Of a stretch of 64,000 nt of DNA, positions 63,501 through 64,000 are shown one piece after another. Source of the stretch: Photobacterium kagoshimensis (GTDB lineage: Bacteria; Pseudomonadota; Gammaproteobacteria; Enterobacterales; Vibrionaceae). Under the pieces are notes generated by a model, which worked only from the letters and a program-made list of their open reading frames with translations, made no database searches and was not told where the DNA came from. The stretch spans positions 310,001-374,000 of the forward strand of contig NZ_JAKJSO010000015.1 of the NCBI RefSeq assembly GCF_050337045.1, given 5' to 3'. The position numbers and the translations under genes are program-made. How positions within the stretch are numbered: the stretch's first letter is position 1; the number at the start of each line of letters is the position of its first letter.

Positions 63501-64000
63501 GTACGTTCAACCTTGATTACTGTTGAAGCAGGCCAGGCAGAGACAAAGAATGCAGCCGCTAAGCTCACCAAAAACGACAAAGTGCTCGTTACTGGTGGCG
63601 CAAAAGGTGTGACGTTCGAATGTGCACTGTCACTTGCTAAGCAATGCCAATCACATTTCATTCTTGCTGGCCGTAGTAAACATATTACAGCAGCTGAGCT
63701 ACCTGAATGGGCGCAAGGTAAGAAAGACAATGAATTGAAGCCAGCGGCTATTCGCCACCTTCAATCTTTAGGTTATAAACCAACACCAAAGAAAGTCGAT
63801 GCCCTACTTCGTCCTGTATTAAGCGGTATTGAAATTAACGCTGCTCTATCTGCATTTACCGCTGTAGGCGCAAGCGCTGAGTACATCAGCCTTGATGTCT
63901 CTAACCGTGAGTCTGTTGCCAATACACTGTCAAAAATCGACGGTATTACAGGCCTTATCCATGGCGCAGGTGTGCTTGCTGATAAACATATCCAAGATAA
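57546..64000 (+). CDS. pfaA: PfaA, multidomain polyunsaturated fatty acid synthase subunit (cut at window edge)
   Basis: The start at 57546 follows CGGAGACTCATA, a good ribosome site; about 2150 codons are present with no stop. Domains in order: ketosynthase (about 20-480; catalytic Cys223 in DAACAGS, EAHGTGT, GHTKSTAG), malonyl-CoA acyltransferase (about 595-900; GQGSQY, Ser697 in GHSFGEL), an Ala/Gln/Pro-rich linker (about 970-1230), five acyl carrier domains each with LGIDSIKRVEIL (phosphopantetheine Ser at about 1267, 1367, 1469, 1575, 1681), and the start of a ketoreductase (about 2010 onward, LVTGGAKGVTFE) where the window ends. With PfaB, C and D it builds EPA or DHA from malonyl-CoA without desaturases, which keeps membranes fluid in the cold and under pressure. 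Confidence 0.96.
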   Translation, partial: MSQTPKTTSESQEDKRLNKRLKDMPVAIVGMASIFANSRYLNKFWDLISEKIDAITEVPDTHWRPEDYYDANKSTPDKSYCKRGGFMPEVDFNPMEFGLPPNILELTDTSQLLSLIVAKEVLADAKLPEGYDRDKIGITLGVGGGQKISQSLNARLQYPVLKKVFASSGINEQDSEMLIKKFQDQYIHWEENSFPGSLGNVIAGRIANRFDLGGINCVVDAACAGSLAALRMALGELVDGRSEMMITGGVCTDNSPTMYMSFSKTPAFTTNETIQPFDIDSKGMMIGEGIGMVALKRLEDAERDGDRIYSVIKGVGASSDGKFKSIYAPRPEGQAKALKRAYDDAGFAPQTLGLLEAHGTGTAAGDVAEFNGLNSVFSEGNDQKQHIALGSVKSQIGHTKSTAGTAGLIKAALALHHKVLPPTINVSKPNPKLNIEDSPFYLNTEMRPWMQRVDGTPRRAGISSFGFGGTNFHVVLEEYTAEHQRSDQYRQREVAQTLLFSAPSRDALIADLKEQINVVQAGDATLTALAKTHGLRDIAAGDARLGLVAKSADELQTLLTQALSQLEKQDATQWQLPNGTSYRASALVGGKQAGKVAALFAGQGSQYLNMGRELACYYPEMRNQLANADQVFGQNKKTVLSQVLFPVPAFSKEDVAAQEATLTNTANAQSAIGVMSMGQFDLMTQAGFKADMVAGHSFGELSALCASGVISQNDYYKLAFERGNAMAAKPAEGDSGTMYAVILDANKLADVEKCISAFEGVSIANYNAPSQLVIAGPTVGAQQAAKALTEQGFKAIPLPVSGAFHTPLVAHAQKPFAAAIDKAAFTAPTLPLYSNATGELYKKDGKAIKKAFKQHMLQSVRFSTQLEAMYQAGARVFVEFGPKNILQKLVEKTLQAKSDELCTISLNPNPKGDSDQQLRLAAVQLAVAGVSLSTIDPYQAEIAAPAAASPMNIKLHATNYISDATRKKMAKSLETGAIAPLTEIVEVEKVVEKIVEKEVIKTEIREVQVPVSVTDTVAAANAAPEASTQVSVQAQPQATAPVTVLASTSDDSLTAFFTAQQQAAELHQQFLAIPQQYGDTFAALMTEQAKMAAAGVAIPESLQRSMELFHQHQADTLKAHANYLALQANSNNAALGMVSTQPIARVQAQVTPAQAPVQAAVQTPVQPVAKKQAIATPTATTQAVAPVAKAEPKTVEPKQTTPQAAAPIQAPSLSATMASAAAPQIAVSAPAANPEKVMLDVVAEKTGYPTEMLDLEMDMEADLGIDSIKRVEILGTVQDELPNLPELNPEDLAECRTLAEIVSYMNSKMPANATAATASVAPVSQANGLGAEQVQNTMLEVVADKTGYPTEMLDLEMDMEADLGIDSIKRVEILGTVQDQLPTLPELNPEDLAECRTLGEIVAYMNSKLTAAPVATASVATVSVAASSNGLDAAQVQTTMLDVVADKTGYPTEMLDLAMDMEADLGIDSIKRVEILGTVQDQLPTLPELNPEDLAECRTLGEIVDYMNSKLPAAPVATVPVATASVAATSTVTSNGLDAAQVQTTMLDVVADKTGYPTEMLDLAMDMEADLGIDSIKRVEILGTVQDQLPTLPELNPEDLAECRTLGEIVDYMNSKLPATSAVTPASSTAAPVAASTDTSNGLDAAHVQSTMLDVVADKTGYPAEMLDLAMDMEADLGIDSIKRVEILGTVQGQLPSLPELNPEDLAECRTLGEIVTYMQSKLAADAATTANEANPVTPVTDSVSALTANADLPPHNEVALKKLPAVDKLSDCFAKNACVVITDDGHNAGVLAEKLTANGLQVAVVRSPLSAASPLSTEIKSYDLASVDDAGIQAVITDIEKDQQEIAGFIHLQPQSEVTDTTTVALNDEAKANLDVAFLFAKWLNSQLNNADSTSRRVFFTVSRIDGGFGYADSAQLASAELNQAALAGLTKTLSHEWQNVFCRALDAAPALDARHLADTIYAELFDMNTQAVEVGFNLVDENTVRSTLITVEAGQAETKNAAAKLTKNDKVLVTGGAKGVTFECALSLAKQCQSHFILAGRSKHITAAELPEWAQGKKDNELKPAAIRHLQSLGYKPTPKKVDALLRPVLSGIEINAALSAFTAVGASAEYISLDVSNRESVANTLSKIDGITGLIHGAGVLADKHIQD
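61258..62704 (+). repeat. Five tandem acyl-carrier-protein repeats within pfaA
   Basis: Five units at spacings of 300, 306, 318 and 318 bases between carrier Ser codons (61344, 61644, 61950, 62268, 62586). They are highly similar at DNA level, with Ala/Val/Thr-rich linkers of varying length. All five Ser are present. Confidence 0.95.

Noticed and set aside
58106..63730. Several minus-strand frames within pfaA
   Set aside because: All are shadows of the conserved plus-strand polyketide-type frame.
1..64000. tRNA or rRNA genes
   Set aside because: I looked for cloverleaf-like CCA/TTCGA patterns and found none that convinced me; a tRNAscan run would settle it.

Overview
The window reads as chromosomal DNA from a marine gammaproteobacterium of the family Vibrionaceae, most likely Photobacterium (P. 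profundum or a close relative). The reasons are the pfaE / hot-dog thioesterase / pfaA arrangement of a polyunsaturated fatty acid (PUFA) synthase locus with five tandem acyl carrier domains, a Vibrio-type vxrABC two-component locus, a dif site very close to what I recall of the Vibrio chromosome 1 dif, and many Vibrio-like housekeeping proteins. Gene names come from reading the sequence by eye; no database search was run.

Layout. 1-0.4 kb: C-terminal end of an IS4-family transposase cut by the window edge. 0.4-3.9 kb: retropepsin-like protease, HAD hydrolase, yciH, an overlapping M23 peptidase/bactofilin pair and a short DUF3995 protein. 3.9-8.3 kb: an accessory zone with a near-consensus dif site (5667-5694), several dif-like repeats, an AT-rich secreted orphan, a phage-type DUF3653 protein, an AlbA_2 (Schlafen-like) protein and small membrane proteins. 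8.3-24.5 kb: DUF3297, an RpoS-family sigma factor, lipoproteins, chrA with a LysR gene, an acyltransferase, nadD-like and nadE, an HD hydrolase, nnrS under two abutting NsrR-like boxes, and vxrCBA. 24.7-37.4 kb: DEAD-box helicase, GGDEF response regulator, ToxR-like regulator, heme-containing fatty acid cis/trans isomerase, cytochrome b561, MarC and orphan lipoproteins. 37.4-45 kb: an Ig-repeat lipoprotein with a hexanucleotide repeat, hdfR and maoP, and a GshB-like ATP-grasp ligase overlapping an N-formylglutamate amidohydrolase-DUF1704 fusion. 45-54.5 kb: RIO kinase, a carboxylesterase homologue lacking its catalytic Ser and His, an scs-type thiol/copper operon, a cytochrome c'-like protein, a TrmK-like methyltransferase and DUF2797. 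54.5-64 kb: yeiP, thioesterase, pfaE and pfaA, which runs off the right edge inside its ketoreductase domain.

How the parts fit. The right end is a lipid module: PfaE would load phosphopantetheine onto the PfaA acyl carriers and the thioesterase may release product. The cis/trans isomerase near 31 kb and the acyltransferase near 15 kb also act on membrane lipids. The left end looks like a replication-terminus site that has collected Xer-dependent elements. The locus I consider most worth following is the ATP-grasp ligase plus DUF1704 metallopeptidase. These families are related to eukaryotic tubulin tyrosine ligase and the detyrosinase MATCAP. The locus lies next to two small proteins with acidic, aromatic C-termini, DLDY and DLDF.
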